Below, one piece after another: positions 9,361 through 19,115 of a stretch of 64,000 nucleotides of DNA (the first letter of the stretch is position 1; each line of letters opens with the position of its first letter). The notes beneath the pieces were generated by a model, which had not been told where the DNA came from, searched no databases, and saw only the letters and a program-made list of their open reading frames with translations. The translations under genes were made by a program, and so were the position numbers. The DNA is from Clitopilus passeckerianus (taxonomy: Eukaryota; Basidiomycota; Agaricomycetes; Agaricales; Entolomataceae), in NCBI GenBank assembly GCA_944990035.1, contig CALYLX010000120.1, positions 152,893 to 216,892 of the forward strand, given 5' to 3'.

Positions 9361-9515
9361 GCAAACCCACGGGTACACCCTACCCTTGCCACCCTTGGCC
9401 TACCCCCACCCATTCTCGCGGGTAAACCCTACCCTTGACCCAAGGGTAGGGTAACTCAAAGGTAAGGGTGAAAGTACGAGATTTTTACCTGAGGGTTACC
9501 CGTGCCGGGCCCTAT
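9361..9515. repeat. Degenerate CCCTACCCTTG-type repeat array
   Basis: Variants of CCCTACCCTTG, ACCCTTGG and GGGTAAGGGT recur in both orientations. A perfect 12-bp palindrome, ACCCTACCCTTG / CAAGGGTAGGGT with a 3-bp spacer, lies at 9426-9452. The array abuts the truncated end of Tc1 copy E. It does not have the TTAGGG telomere unit. Confidence 0.6.
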
Positions 9516-9518
9516 CCT

Positions 9519-10047
9519 TGACCCTTTTACTAGTGAGCCCCTCCCTCTTCTCCTCCCAGACCATTTCATTCCCATCTGCCCCAAATCTATTGATTTTAGT
9601 CTTATCAGACCACCGGACCCTCTTCCAGTCATCCACAATTCACTCCAGATGCCTTTCTGCAAACTTCAGCCTTGCCTTAATATGACTTTTTTCCAATGCA
9701 GACCTCTTCAACCTCCTCTTAGCCCTCTACCCTATATTCTTCAGCCCCCTGCATGCAATCTGAGGTGAAACAGACTGGTTGGTGATGTTTTGAAGTACTC
9801 TGGCACCCTCTACAGCATTATTAATCTTGCCCATGCACATATTAAGTTTAATGTAGTCAATATTAGCAGGAGTAAGCTTTGCAGGGTGACCTCCGGAGGA
9901 CTTGGGCAAGTCTGAGCAGTGCTGAGAATGTATTCTGCTAATGGTAGCAAGCCCTATACCAGTCTCTTTATGGATAGAAGCAGCAGAAAGGCCAGCATAA
10001 AGCAGTTCAAGGACACGAGTAGTTTGTGCTTTTGTAAGAGGTTGCAT
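9519..10047 (-). pseudogene. Tc1 transposase of copy E, truncated with stops
   Basis: The start at 10045-10047 reads M-Q-P-L-T-K-A-Q-T-T and stays open for 106 codons through GIGLATISRI and SSGGHPAKLTPANI. It then hits TAG near 9727 where the family has W (N-T-G-W), and TGA near 9642 where copy B has the W of K-E-W-T. The frame continues past the first catalytic site (RWSDKTKINRFG, with E changed to K) and ends near 9519. It is non-functional: it lacks the second half of the DDE domain. Confidence 0.85.
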
Positions 10048-10397
10048 GATGGATTAGGAATGAAGTAGCACTTGGTTTAGCTGTATATATACTGTATTGA
10101 CACTCTGGTCACATGACATTGTTGATTATAATCAACAAAGCCAAGTATCATGTGACTCATCACATGATTACTGATTTCAGAATGACCAGCAACAAAACCT
10201 TTCCAATGAGTAACCAACTTGAAGTGTGTGAACCACCTACTAAAAGTGGAAGCACAGCCTCAGGGTTATGTCAGTGTAAAGCCAAGATGTTAAACTATAA
10301 TATATATTATTCTCATGACTTTCGGAAATTTATTCCGTGAGCTATTAAGTGATCTCTGAAAAAGTAACAAACATTGGAAAGATTTTGGAGCCCACTG
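9519..10397 (-). mobile_element. Tc1/mariner element copy E, 3' truncated
   Basis: The right inverted repeat is 10189-10397 (209 bp), ending CCCACTG. The following TA is eroded (GGATAG). The element is cut off near 9519, where the transposase is lost past the first catalytic D, next to the GC-rich repeat array. It lies at the truncated left edge of the chromovirus. Confidence 0.82.
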
Positions 10398-10489
10398 GAT
10401 AGCAAGTTTGTTTGAAGGTGAGTGGGTTTGCTGTGTGATGAAGTGTTAGGTGAGTTTCTTCCCCTTCTTATACCCTGTGAGTATTTTCT

Positions 10490-10627
10490 TGGCATTCTGC
10501 AGTTCCAATTCGGGCATCCACTTGTTGTCTGCTGATGGCCATCCTTTCCATTTTACGAGGTATTTGTGTTATCCTTTGCCCTGTTTCTGATGGGCCATGA
10601 TTGCTTCTACTTCATACACCTCTATCC
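10490..10627 (-). pseudogene. Chromodomain of the gypsy integrase C-terminus
   Basis: Reads VYEVEAIMAHQKQGKG, then a TAA, then HKYLVKWKGWPSADNKW. The aromatic Y/W residues and the YLVKWKGW core identify a chromodomain, which marks the chromovirus branch of Ty3/gypsy; such domains direct integration to heterochromatin. The TAA disrupts it. Confidence 0.85.
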
Positions 10628-11100
10628 CATTAACTTTGTTAGGTGGTGGTTTAGAGAAACTGGGTCCATGTGCTTTGGTAGAGATGTAGCAGATAAGAAA
10701 CAATGCATGGATCACTGGGTGGATATTCCATCGTCTTGGCAAGTCAAGTTTGTAGGTCGGGCGCTCTTTTACCTCAAGTATTTTGAAGGGTCCTTCTTGT
10801 TTGGGTGCCAGTTTCTTGGAGATGTTCCCTTGATTGAGGTTAGTGGCTTCTAACTACACCTTCTCTCTGACTTTGAATGGAGTCAAGTGCCATGTGATCC
10901 TTTCTGCCATGCACTGTGCAGCAAGTACATGTGTGGTGTTTGCTTTATTGCATGCTTGTAGAAGTTCCTTGATCTGTTTGTCAACGGTGGGAATTTTGCT
11001 AGTGGGAGCGACTCATAAGAGTGCAGGTGGTTTGTATTCCATCATTAGATAAAATAGGGTTCATTTGATGATAGAGGTGTGTAGCTGTTGTAGGAGAATT

Positions 11101-11570
11101 CTAGGGTGGTAATCTATTTGGACTAGAATTCAGAGTTCTGTGCGCAGAAGATGCAGAGATAGGCATCAATTCCTGGTTGATCCTTTCTGTTGCACTATTG
11201 GTTTGTAGGTGATAGGCAGCGCTCATGTTGAGTTTGATTTCAAGAAGTCGTCCCATTTCTTGGAAGACTTTAGAGGCAAATTGAGGTCCTCTGTCTTCAA
11301 ATTTCCAATCTTCTACAGTAGGTTTGATCAAATTGATGGAGGTCCGTCCTCTTTGGCAGTGCGAATGGTGTCAACGATTAGTTTGTCATTAACCATCTTA
11401 TATACAGTCTCATCTTTTAATTCAATATCAATTGAACAAAGAAAGAGCTTGTTGGGGAGGAGAATAATGTCTTCATTGTTGGTGTCTTCGTCTGGGATAT
11501 GGTCGGGTCATCAAGACAGTGCATCAGATTGTATTATCTTTGCACCAGGGGTGTGCACAAGTTTGATGTT
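11101..11570 (-). pseudogene. Gypsy integrase remnant with internal deletion
   Basis: At 11150-11310 the second half of the integrase core is seen: [19 protein letters not shown], then ATERINQEL. Immediately upstream (11340-11570) the sequence is the RNase H-integrase linker ([20 protein letters not shown]). The HHCC zinc domain and the first catalytic aspartate that should lie between are absent, so a deletion of a few hundred bases is inferred. Confidence 0.75.
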
Positions 11571-11599
11571 AAACTAGGATAGCAGTAGGTTCCATCTTG

Positions 11600-12107
11600 C
11601 TTGCTGTCAGTTTAACTTCTGGGCTTCTTGGAAGTATGTGAGGTTCTTGTAATTGGATAGACTCACAACCAGGTGTTGAGATCCATGAAAGTAGCATTGC
11701 CAGGTTTTCAATGCACAGATGATGCCTAGAAGTTCTTAATCATAGATTTTGTAATTCTATTTTGTTTCTGAGAAAAATTTTGATATGAAACCACATGGGT
11801 GCCAGGATTCATTGGCATCACATTGTTGTAAAACTGCTTCTATTGCAAGCTTGGAGGTGTTGCTCTCCACCACAAATGGTTTTGTGGGGTCAGGCATTAG
11901 CAATACAGATGCTTTCAGAAATTTGTTCTTCAATGTAGTGAATGCTTTGTGACATTCATCAGTCCATTCCCATTTCTTGTCTTTTTTGGTGAGTTTCTGT
12001 AGTAGCTTGGCAATTTCTGCATATTTTTCAATAAACCTGTGATAGAAGTCCCCAAATTCTAAAAATGATTGGACTTCTTTTACCGTGGTTGGCATAGACA
12101 GTCGCAC
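11600..12107 (-). pseudogene. Gypsy connection/RNase H region
   Basis: Reads TVKEVQSFLEFGDFYHRFIE, then KKWEWTDECHKAF, then MPDPTKPFVVESNTSKLAIE, the standard motifs after the RT palm. The catalytic D of the F-x-V-x-x-D motif reads as N here (VESNTS). Confidence 0.8.
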
Positions 12108-12562
12108 ATCCCTGCAAGTTTTACAGGGTTCATGGAGATCTTGTTTGGTTCAATAATGAACCCAAGGTATTCCACTCTTGTGGTGTTGAATTGCTATTTC
12201 TCTGCTTTGAGGTAGAGATTGTTGTTCTGTAGTCTTTGTAAAACTCTGTGTATGTGTTCTTGGTGTTTCTCTGGGTCGTTGGAAAAGATGAGGATGTCGT
12301 TCATGTAAATGATAACCCATCCTTTGTCTATCATGTCTCAGAAGAGGTGGTTCATCATGGCTTGAAATGTGCTGGGTAAGTTCATTAGTCCAAAAAACAT
12401 CACTATTGGCTCAAATAGTCCTTGATTGGTTTTGAATGCTGCTTTCCATTGATTGCCATCTTTGATGCAGATATTGTGATATCTCCATCAAATGTCAAGT
12501 TTGGTGAAGACCGTTGCTCCTTTCAGTTTGTCAATGAGAGCCAGTGGTAAAAGGTAGGCATT

Positions 12563-13262
12563 AGGGTGTTTCACACTATTGCTTCTAGTGGAATTTTAAT
12601 GGGTTTTGGACTTTACTTTTTGTCTCGCTTTTTGGAGTTTGGAACCTTTCAAAAAAATGCTGCATTGAAAAACACAACTGTTTTTTAAAGTATGCAAGAG
12701 CAGCACTAGAGTTGCTTTTGCAATATTTCCATTCTGCTTTCCATTTCATTTTTCCAATCCGGCTCATGTGAGGTACCACATAATTAAATAATTCTTCTTT
12801 ACCATGTCAATTAAATTTAATATACATGTTTCATGTTCAATGTCCTCCATTGCCCAATGCTACCCCATGTCAGTAATTGCAAGACCGACTGCAGAGCCAT
12901 TGCACCTGATGGATGTGTCTGATGCATCCAAATCAGACTTGGACTGCTGCTTGTGCCACTAAAGGATCTGAAGCTGCTGGGCATACTTAAGCACCCTGTT
13001 GAGAAGAGGTTGATGGAGCAGGATGGTGGGCATACCAGATTGGGTCAAGTGCACATTAGTCATCAGATAAAATTTATTGAATTAGTTGACTAGTTACAAA
13101 GGAATGCAAGAAAAAAAAATTGTATTCAGAGGGGTTTCATATAGGCACATTTTTCAAGTGTTTTTCAGTCATTTTTCAAGCGCTTTTTGATCAAAAGTGA
13201 TCCCAACAACAAGTGGAAAATCCCATTAAAATGCCGTCAAAAGCAACAGCGTGAAATGCCCT
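12563..13262. mobile_element. 700-bp non-autonomous inverted-repeat element in gypsy RT
   Basis: Begins AGGGTGTTTCACACTATTGC and ends with the inverse of AGGGCATTTCACGCTGTTGC (16 of 20 match); similarity continues to ATTTTAATGGG, about 40 bp in. It is flanked by ATT at 12560-12562 and 13263-13265. Removing it with one ATT restores the RT reading frame (I-A-N-A-Y). It has no coding capacity. A 3-bp duplication and GGG-type ends suggest a PIF/Harbinger-like MITE, which is inference. Confidence 0.75.
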
Positions 13263-13384
13263 ATTGGCTATGGTTTCTTCGTTGAGTCGTCGGTAGTTCT
13301 GGCATAGTCTCAGGGCTTCTGAGTTTTTTCTTGCAACAAAGAAGAACGGGGATGCTTGTGGGCAGTTGGATTCTCGAATGTATC

Positions 13385-13541
13385 TGTAAGTGCTTATATG
13401 GCGCTTGTAGCTCCTAAGTTACCTCACACGGATGCTAAGTCGAATTGTATCTGGATATTCAAAGTGCTACATGTATACAAAGTACATAAAGTAAAAAGCT
13501 GAAAATTACGTAATTATATACAATGGTCCATATTTCTTACA
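13385..13541. mobile_element. 157-bp TG...CA element with 5-bp target duplication (solo-LTR-like)
   Basis: Starts TGTAAG and ends CTTACA, flanked by GTATC at 13380-13384 and 13542-13546. Removing it and one GTATC restores the RT frame (K-G-Y-I-R-E). TG...CA ends with a 5-bp duplication are the hallmark of an LTR, so it is best read as a very short solo LTR; a mini-transposon is the alternative. Confidence 0.72.
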
Positions 13542-13820
13542 GTATCCTTTGGCTAGATTTTCTTTGAGAGACTCATCGAGCTTCTCTTGCTCCAAAGGGC
13601 TAAGTGGGTAGAGTTTGCAATCCTTTGGCACAAAGTCTGTCTTTAGGTCTATGGTGTAATTCCAGAGTTTGCTTGGTGGGAATTGTTCAAATGCAGCCTT
13701 CTCAAAGACTTTTCTGTAGTCTCAGAGATAGTTGGGGATAATTTCGTCAAGGGATTTCTTTGGTTTTTTGTCTTTTCATTTGTACTCCAGGGCTTGTGAG
13801 ATTGACGTTTTTGCACATAT

Positions 13821-14662
13821 TCACACCTGCTGCATATGGTGTCTTGTTGCTGGATGGTGTGTTGTCACCATCTGTTGTATTGTGGTAGTTGGCTTGATTG
13901 GCCCATACACGAGGTAGTCCTCTGTGTGTTCTTGCATAAGTGGGGTTTTTTCTCTAGCGAAGATTCTGACTGCCAGTTCATTCTGGCAGTATGCAATGAG
14001 AAAGTCTTCATTGATCTCTTCTCCATCTTTGATTATTCGGAAATAGTTGCTAAGTTCTTCTGATTTTCTGAGATTCTCTTCGGAATAATCAGGCATAGGG
14101 GTAGGTGGCGTGTTTTCCTCTAGTAGTTGTTCTCAGATGGCTCTCATCCACTTGATATCTACTGCTTGCATCAATGTTTGCAATAGTTGCTGGGTGATAC
14201 GTGATTTGTTAATTTTGAGTGTGCCATCGCTCCATGATATAATTGAATCTATCTGTTTTAGACAGAATAGTCCAAAAATCAAGTGGTCTTTCCCGAGTCC
14301 AGTGATGAAACATCTTTTTTTGATGATGGCTGTCCCTATCTTGGTAATGAACCCAGGTAAAGTGGGTAATGGTTTTTTTGCTTGTTTAGAGTGCCATCAA
14401 TATTTCGTGCTGTAATTGGTTGTTGGAGTGGGGGTAGTGGGAGATGATGTGTCTTGGCAAAGGTGGAGTCAATAAATGACCCTTGCGCTCCAGAGTCAAT
14501 AAGAGCTTTTGTGCTGGCAATTGTTGTATTTCTGTTTAGAGGGTCTTGTAGAGAGATGAGGATATGCATAGATTCAGCATAGAAATTAGTAGCTACAAGT
14601 ACACTAGAAATATCAATCAGGCGAAGAAATACTGACATCAGCTTTGCAGTCTTTCTCTTCAA
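13821..14662 (-). pseudogene. Gypsy aspartic protease and spacer to RT
   Basis: At about 14480-14510 it reads ALIDSGAQGSFID, the retropepsin active site (D-S-G). The downstream part to 13821 (MPDYSEENLRKSEELSNYF) lies between protease and RT. A conserved Y-G-P-I-K segment is seen near 13900. Confidence 0.78.
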
Positions 14663-14828
14663 AAACCCTCAGCCTCTGCTTTGGTGTAGAATTCAGCAGC
14701 TTCTTCTTGGAGCATGTCAGCTAGGACTGCTCTGACATATTTGATCAACTCGGCCTCTTCTTGGGTTTCTTTTGGAAATAGTTGTCGTTATTGTTAGAGT
14801 AGGTTCTTTCAAAGTTCTTTCTCTGAAG

Positions 14829-15900
14829 ACACTATTGGATTGTGTGACCTTTCTTAGAGCAATAGTAGCACAATTTGTTCTTTTTGTGGTGTTCTCCTTC
14901 CTCTAAGGTAAGGCAGTGTTTGGGTGGATTGGTGGTGAAATGATCAATGTCCATAGCAATTGGGTCTCAGGCTCTGGTAGGTGTTTTGTAAGCATCTTTG
15001 ACTATGTCAGATGTCTTGATGATATGGGTATGCCTCATGATTGTCTTGGCACATTGCCAGTTGTTGTTGAACTGGACGGTTTTCTTGACCCAATCGTCAA
15101 ATGTTGTAGGAGGAGAATTTAAAAAGAGAATTCTTTCTCAGAGTTTAGGGGTAAGTTCTTCCATGAAGATCTTAATCTTTGCAGTGTCACCGCTGAGATT
15201 GGTTTGTGCAAGAATATTTTTGAAGACTGTGACGAACTCATCAGCTGTCCCATCCTGTCGTAAGGCTTTGAGTTGAAGGAGTGCAGCAGCTTTGTCATCA
15301 GTAGGAGGAAAAGGCTTCTTTGAACTGCTGGATAAACTCGTCATAGGTGGCTTTCCTTTGGGCTGCCAAGTATTTATTGTGGAATTCTAGTCTCCATGGT
15401 GCTGCAGTTCCTTCTTTGAGGAAAGACAGGGATGTGAATCTTCTTGTCATCTTTGAGTTTATCGAGATTGTTTAAGATGACATAATCTTCAAGTTCTTGG
15501 ATGAACTTTTGGGTCTTGGATTGGTCTCTGAAGAATGTCTGGGGTTTGGCTCCAATGTCCTTCTTGTTGCTGTTGTCATTGGACATGTTGTAATCAAAAT
15601 CAAAATCGGTTTCTGGTTCAAATGTTTGTGCACTAGGGCACTCCTCTGGCTCAGCTGTAGGGCTCTCCTCTAGCTATTATTGTACTTGGTGTTTTTCTTC
15701 TTCTTCCTCTTCGGGCAAAACAGAAGCACTAATAGACGGGACTAGTGATGGGTTTCTGGATATTGCTGTTGGTAACGGTGCAAAGCATCGCTGTTCCTTC
15801 ACATCTACTTCAATGTCGTGCTCTTGTTGAGCTCAGACTATAGCAGGGGTCTTGTGTGGTCGTTCAAGAGTAGGGAAGTCTAGAGCGTGAAAGTGTTTTT
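14829..15900 (-). pseudogene. Gypsy gag with CCHC zinc knuckle
   Basis: A CX2CX4HX4C knuckle (CYYCSKKGHTIQ, a stop, then C) lies at 14829-14870. Upstream are helical capsid-like segments (KALRQDGTADEFVTVFKNIL near 15230; FIQELEDYVILNNLDKLKDD near 15470) and a very acidic N-terminal stretch (LPEEEEEEKH near 15700). Frames shift between these blocks and stops occur. Confidence 0.75.
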
Positions 15901-16100
15901 TCTCAATAGCAACGGTGGTGAATATGAATTTGCCAAGGGAACAAGAGGTGTAACACTAGCAGTTGTTGTTGTGGTTAAAACTGCAGTAGTTTCTGTTGGT
16001 GAACTTGTAAACACCATTGGTTCCTTCTACTAGAGTAGTGTTTCATAAAGTAGTCTGCTCTGTGTATAACCATGGTGTCTGGGTGGTAGCCGCAACGGCA

Positions 16101-16552
16101 ATTGGCCTGTTGCGTGCTTCTGCTAGATTGTTGTTGGATAGGCCTTCGCTAATAATGAGCAGGCCTTCTAAACAGCTTGACTTTTTGTTAAGGCAGAGCC
16201 TAACAACTTAGGTAATACTATTTACACTTGATGTATTTGATAAACAAAGTCAGAGATTTGTCAGCAGCTGTGGCTGTACTGACAACCTGGTGAGTTTGGC
16301 AAAGCAAGGGACTTAAAAGCAAAGTGGAGAACTAAGCAGTTAGGTAGATTGTCTAGGTCAAGCTGGAGAGCCTTGACTGAATGGTACAGGTTTATATACC
16401 TATCTAGGTAGTTCTACATATAGAGCATGCACAGCATGCTGAGTAAGTAAACAAGTCAGTATGACTCGATATAAGTCAGAAAGAGTCAGATAAGGTATAA
16501 GTCTCTCACGATTGTAAGAGATATGGAGTAAGCATGGAAAAAAAATGAGTAA
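16101..16552. other. Unassigned AT-rich sequence right of chromovirus
   Basis: No ORF of note. It may contain the gypsy 5' LTR and leader, but no second LTR copy exists in the window to define it. Confidence 0.3.
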
Positions 16553-16680
16553 CATCAGCAAATACTGAGTGAATTACTGTGCACTATGGAGCACTATATA
16601 GCAAAGGGTACCTCTTCTATAGTATAGGGTACTCCTTCCATAGTGCTATAGTACTAGAGTTCACTCAGGATTTGCTGATG
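16553..16680. repeat. 128-bp foldback sequence
   Basis: The arms 16553-16572 (CATCAGCAAATACTGAGTGA) and 16661-16680 are inverse at 19 of 20 positions. The interior also pairs in part (GCACTATGGA near 16581 with TCCATAGTGC near 16637; GGTACC with GGTACT). It could be a small MITE or a hairpin within an LTR. Confidence 0.65.
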
Positions 16681-17047
16681 AATGCACAGTAATGCGCAGC
16701 ATATGTAGGTAAGTGTGCATAAGTAAGCAGGCTAGGGTGTGTAAGAAGAAACATGTAAGCAAAATCATAACAACTAAGTGAGTTAAGACACTATCAAGAT
16801 GGAACAAGCTATGTTATAATTTTCCTATGCAATATATCAGGCAAATATGCTTGAAGGACACCTTAAGTGTATTCTATATCCTTTTGATAATATACTTATT
16901 GGAATATATTTGGTTTTCATGCACAAACACCTAGGATACACCTACTGTACTTCCTGAGTTGTCGAAGATCCAACTCTTGAGGTTGATCTTAACGACGAGC
17001 TCAGAGGTAGTGAACCAATCTGCAATGTCGAGCACCCACAATTTACC

Positions 17048-18063
17048 ATGCGGCCTATTCCATCTGCTCAGAAGGAAAACATTATTTCTCTGGCTTCTAA
17101 CAATTACTCTGTCCGGTCTATTGCCTCCAAACTCAATGTAGGCAAGTCTACTGTGGCTACAGTGCTTCAAGAAATCTGTCCCAACCACTCTAAACCTTCT
17201 TCTGGCCACCCTTCTAAGCTCACCCCTACTGATAAACGAGCTGTTCTGGCACAATTCAACCATGGCAGATGCACTAATGCTGTGCAGGTCACCAAACACA
17301 TTAACACCATCATTTCCAACACTGTCTCCCCGCAAACAGTCAGAAATGTACTCAACAAAAATGATTTCTATGCTGTTGTGTTGAAGCCAAAGCCCTTGCT
17401 TACTTCTGCTCAAAAGAAGGCGCGCGTAGCATGGTGCCACAAGCACAAGAAACGCACTGTAGAGGACTGGAAGAGGGTGGTATGGTCAGATGAGACCAAG
17501 ATCAATAGAATTGGGTCAGATGGAAGGAAATGGACATGGAAACAGAAGGGCCAGGGCCTTATTCCTAGGGAGATAAAAAAAATGGTTAAACACGGAGGAG
17601 GAAGCATCATGGTATGGGGGTGTATGGGATGGAATGGAGTGGGGCAACTTGCAGAGGTTGAGGGCATTATGGACTGCTTCCAATATCGGGACATTTTGGA
17701 CCAGCAGCTGCTGGTCAGCATGGAGAATTTGGATATTCCCGAGGACGAAAGAATTTTCCAGCAGGACAACGACCCCAAGCACACCTCTAATGTGGTCCGG
17801 GTGTGGATGGAAGACAATGATATTGATCTTCTAGACTGGCCAGCACAGTCTCCTGACCTCAACCCTATAGAACACCTCTGGGACCATATCAAAAGGAAGC
17901 TTAATGAATATCCGACTCATGCTAAGGGGGTTTTTGAAGTTTAGGAGAGAGTTGCAGAGGTATGGGAGAATATACCACCAGAGGTGTGTCAGAACTTAAT
18001 AGAAAGTATGCCCAGAAGGATAGAAGCAGTCCTTAAGGCAAAGGGAGGCAATACCAAGTACTA
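17048..18063 (+). pseudogene. Tc1/mariner DD34E transposase with one nonsense codon (copy F)
   Basis: Open from M-R-P-I-P-S-A-Q-K-E-N to a TAG at 17942-17944. The TAG replaces the W of the conserved L-W-x-R-V motif; the frame then continues to a natural TAA at 18061-18063 with CQNLIESMPRRIEAVLKAKG. Motifs are VVWSDETKINRIG (D), FQQDNDPKHTSN (D) and DLNPIEHLW (E), with DD34E spacing. It is divergent from copies A-E in the N-terminal domain (VRSIASKLNVGKSTV). A single TGG to TAG change is the only break seen, and about 40 residues lie beyond it. Confidence 0.9.
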
Positions 18064-18305
18064 ATGGCTGAATTTTATATATCTAATGTACATAGTCAAA
18101 TAATTGTCCGGATGTATCTCTGACTTGTTTCTACTATATCTCAACGGGCTTTGATCCGAATTACGTAACTTTTATATATTCTTGTAGCAGAGATCAAATG
18201 CTTTGTTCTATGTACCAACACTATAATTCAAACTTTAGTATAGCAAAAGTTATTAAGCAAATACTCAAAAAGTGCGAAACATCCGGACAATTGTTTGAGT
18301 CACTG
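17048..18305 (+). mobile_element. Second Tc1-like family, copy F, 5' end missing
   Basis: A transposase gene followed by a terminal repeat (18102-18305) that begins AATTGTCCGGATGT and ends with the inverse ACATCCGGACAATT, then TTTGAGTCACTG and TA. This is the same layout as the 209-bp repeats of copies A-E, with a different sequence. No matching left repeat is seen upstream of 17048, so the 5' end is deleted or replaced. Confidence 0.8.
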
Positions 18306-18307
18306 TA

Positions 18308-18913
18308 TAATGCTAGTCAACCAAGCTCAAGACCTAGCTACACTATTATCTACTATATATAAACCAGTCCTTGGAATTGAAACCCTATGTTTTTATAGCT
18401 TTGTACTTTACCCAATATCAAGTAATATCTATTTTTTGTTTTTTATGTCTTGTGTAACTCCTCTATATGGTAATTTCAATTGGATTGCAAGTGAGATAGG
18501 TGAAACTAAGTAAAGATAACATTTTCATGGCCTAAATGGCATTGACAGCTCTGCTAGTGTTGATTGGTTTAGAAATAAGAGTAATATTAGCAAAAATAGC
18601 TTTGAAAGATGACTAGAAAAAAAGTATATGGTTAAAAGTTAGTAAAACAAGGCACTAAACCTTTAAATAGATTATTTGTCATTTAGAAGTCCCAAGAAAA
18701 CCATTACCCAAGGCTAGAAAAAAATTTTTGCTGATAATAATAAAAATATACTTAAATATTGGGTACAATAGTTCTAGAGATATTTTTGTTAGCTATACTA
18801 CTGGTAAACTATATTTACATCTAGTATAAATGGTTTCTAAAGCTGTGTACTAGTTTATAAAGGTTTGTGTACCTATATTCAGCTATTTATACATTTCTGG
18901 TACACAGACAGAT
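18308..18913. other. AT-rich spacer between copies F and G
   Basis: About 600 bp with no coding potential. The last 40 bp before 18914 resemble the 3' untranslated part of copy F (TTTATA, GTACA, CAGATAATTGTCC), so at least that part belongs to a second, truncated element. Confidence 0.4.
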
Positions 18914-19113
18914 AATTGTCCAGATGAGTCCCTGTTTGACTTTGAGTATATCTCTGCTAGTTTTGATCCAAATCACATAACCTAAATATATTCCAATAGC
19001 CATGATCAAATCCTTTCTTTGTCAACACTTTGTTATTATTGGTATTTTATCTAAAGTTATTAGCCCAATACTTAAAAAAGTGTGAAACATCTGGACAATG
19101 GTTTGAGTCCTTG
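18914..19113. repeat. Solo terminal repeat of the second Tc1-like family (copy G)
   Basis: A 200-bp diverged copy of 18102-18305 in the same orientation. It begins AATTGTCCAGATG, ends with the inverse CATCTGGACAATGG then GTTTGAGTCCTTG, and is followed by TA. No transposase accompanies it. Confidence 0.75.
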
Positions 19114-19115
19114 TA

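Larger units (their letters stand above)
12110..13740 (-). pseudogene. Gypsy reverse transcriptase, carrying two insertions
   Basis: Motifs in order are [20 protein letters not shown] (about 13300), TKLDI (about 12490), and YMNDILIFSNDP (about 12300, in place of YxDD; one catalytic D reads N), then FNTTRVEYLGFIIEPNKI. It has several in-frame stops. The frame is interrupted exactly by the elements at 12563-13262 and 13385-13541; each is flanked by a target duplication, and the frame resumes on both sides. Confidence 0.82.
10398..16100 (-). mobile_element. Ty3/gypsy chromovirus, decayed internal region
   Basis: A leftward LTR retrotransposon with the order gag (right), protease, reverse transcriptase, RNase H, integrase remnant, chromodomain (left). 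Many stops and an integrase deletion make it inactive. The left end is cut by Tc1 copy E, so no 3' LTR is seen. The right boundary is uncertain: an acidic gag N-terminal region is readable to about 15,900-16,100, and a 5' LTR may lie within 16.2-16.9 kb, but there is no partner to confirm it. Two younger elements (12563-13262 and 13385-13541) are inserted in the RT. Confidence 0.85.

Noticed and set aside
9361..9515. Possible interstitial telomere repeat
   Set aside because: The unit is CCCTACCCTTG-like, not the TTAGGG/CCCTAA unit expected in most fungi.
12585..12779. 64-codon minus-strand ORF in the gypsy region
   Set aside because: It lies inside the 700-bp non-autonomous element and overlaps its inverted repeat; no protein similarity.
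13385..13541. Interpretation of the 157-bp insert as an intron of the gypsy pol gene
   Set aside because: On the minus strand it has GT-like and AG-like ends only through its symmetrical TGTAAG/CTTACA tips, while the perfect 5-bp flanking duplication is better explained by insertion.
16931..17446. 171-codon minus-strand ORF over copy F
   Set aside because: Antisense shadow of the Tc1 transposase; no independent motif.
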